Below, one piece after another: positions 5,956 to 6,438 of a DNA stretch of 6,438 nt. The notes under the pieces were generated by a model that worked only from the letters and a program-made list of their open reading frames with translations, was not told the DNA's origin and ran no database searches. The number at the start of each line of letters is the position of its first letter. Within the stretch, counting starts at the first letter, position 1. Source of the DNA: Deltaproteobacteria bacterium (GTDB taxonomy: Bacteria > Myxococcota > Myxococcia > Myxococcales > Myxococcaceae); the NCBI GenBank assembly GCA_016875515.1, contig VGRA01000154.1:1-6438 (forward strand), given 5' to 3'. A program made the position numbers and the translations under genes.

Positions 5956-6438
5956 ATGAGGTCCCTGTACGTGATGACGGTGGTGTTCGTGCTCGGCTCG
6001 CTGGGGCTGGGCATGCTGGCCAAGGACGAGTGGGAGGAGGCGGACCGGCTGGAGGCGCGCAACCGCGGCCTGCAGGTGGACTTCGACGCGCTGTCCGCCG
6101 AGTCCGGGAGCCTGGACCGGGCGGAGCCGTTCCCGCTGCGGTTCAAGGAGGACGCGCTCTCGGAGCTGTTCTCGCGGGCCATCGAGGCGGGCGAGGTGCT
6201 GGGGGCGGGGGTGCGCGTGGAGCCGCGCAATGCCAGCATGGGCGTGCAGGAGATGCAGTTCGTGGAGTTCAAGGCCGGCGTGCAGAGGTGCGAGGTGACG
6301 CTGCAGGCCGGGCTCGAGCGGGAGGGGGCGGGCGCCATCCTCACCATGCTCGAGGAGGAGCTGGGGGAGTTGCCCGTGTCGGTGCGCAAGACGCGCGTGC
6401 GGCTGGTGGGTCAAGCGGTCTCGGTGTCCATGGACGTG
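5956..6438 (+). CDS. PilO/GspM-like inner-membrane protein (3' end missing)
   Basis: Starts at ATG 5956 after a GAGGAG site and stays open to the right edge, showing 161 residues. Residues 4-22 are one membrane segment right at the N-terminus (only three residues, M-R-S, before it), then an acidic, helix-prone stretch with coiled-coil character (about 23-55). From about 63 on there is a small alpha/beta periplasmic domain, with strands such as VQEMQFVEFKAGVQ and RKTRVRLVGQAVSVSM and the helix GAGAILTMLEEELGELP. This topology (one membrane segment, coiled coil, ferredoxin-like domain) is that of PilO, GspM and MshJ-type proteins, which pair with PilN/GspL and contact the secretin. The gene follows the GspL/PilMN-like gene after 10 bases, the order expected for N-O or L-M pairs. 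It has one Cys in view. The call rests on topology and position more than on sequence motifs. Confidence 0.6.
   Translation, partial: MRSLYVMTVVFVLGSLGLGMLAKDEWEEADRLEARNRGLQVDFDALSAESGSLDRAEPFPLRFKEDALSELFSRAIEAGEVLGAGVRVEPRNASMGVQEMQFVEFKAGVQRCEVTLQAGLEREGAGAILTMLEEELGELPVSVRKTRVRLVGQAVSVSMDV

Noticed and set aside
3147..6389. A 1080-codon open frame on the minus strand covering the whole secretin operon
   Set aside because: It is a shadow of strong GC3 codon bias on the plus strand. Its translation is low-complexity, rich in Arg/His/Gly/Leu, and matches no family, while the plus-strand frames give a recognisable secretin with signal peptide, ribosome binding sites and operon spacing.

Overview
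The window is very GC-rich, with strong G/C preference at third codon positions, GTG as well as ATG starts and tightly packed genes on one strand. Together with a large Cys-repeat surface protein beside a secretin operon, this suggests a myxobacterium (Myxococcota, Myxococcus/Corallococcus-like). The assignment is an inference from style and gene content, not from a marker gene.

Left half (1-3104): the 3' part of one very large gene whose start lies upstream of the window. It encodes at least 1033 residues. First come fourteen tandem units of 41-43 residues, most with ten cysteines. Next is a region with seven evenly spaced Trp/aromatic strand motifs, read as a seven-bladed beta-propeller of the NHL / virginiamycin-B-lyase-like kind. 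A C-terminal beta-rich domain of about 95 residues ends the protein. The protein is almost certainly exported, since about 130 cysteines in such a pattern imply disulfide bonding outside the cytoplasm. Its function is not known to me.

Junction (3105-3224): a stem-loop followed by a T-rich tract looks like an intrinsic terminator for the large gene. After it come a small imperfect inverted repeat and a strong Shine-Dalgarno sequence, so the next genes probably have their own promoter.

Right half (3225-6438): a compact operon of three genes with gaps of 3 and 10 bases. It encodes an outer-membrane secretin with an MshL/type IVb-pilus-like layout, a bitopic inner-membrane protein resembling GspL or a PilM-PilN fusion, and the start of a small PilO/GspM-like inner-membrane protein cut by the window edge. 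These are the outer-membrane pore and the alignment/assembly platform of a type IV pilus or type II secretion machine. The ATPase, platform protein and pilins are not in view and may lie downstream.

The most interesting reading is that the giant Cys-repeat/propeller protein is a surface partner of this secretin machine, either a secreted substrate or an adhesin. That rests on adjacency only. No RNA genes, mobile elements, CRISPR arrays or attachment sites were seen.
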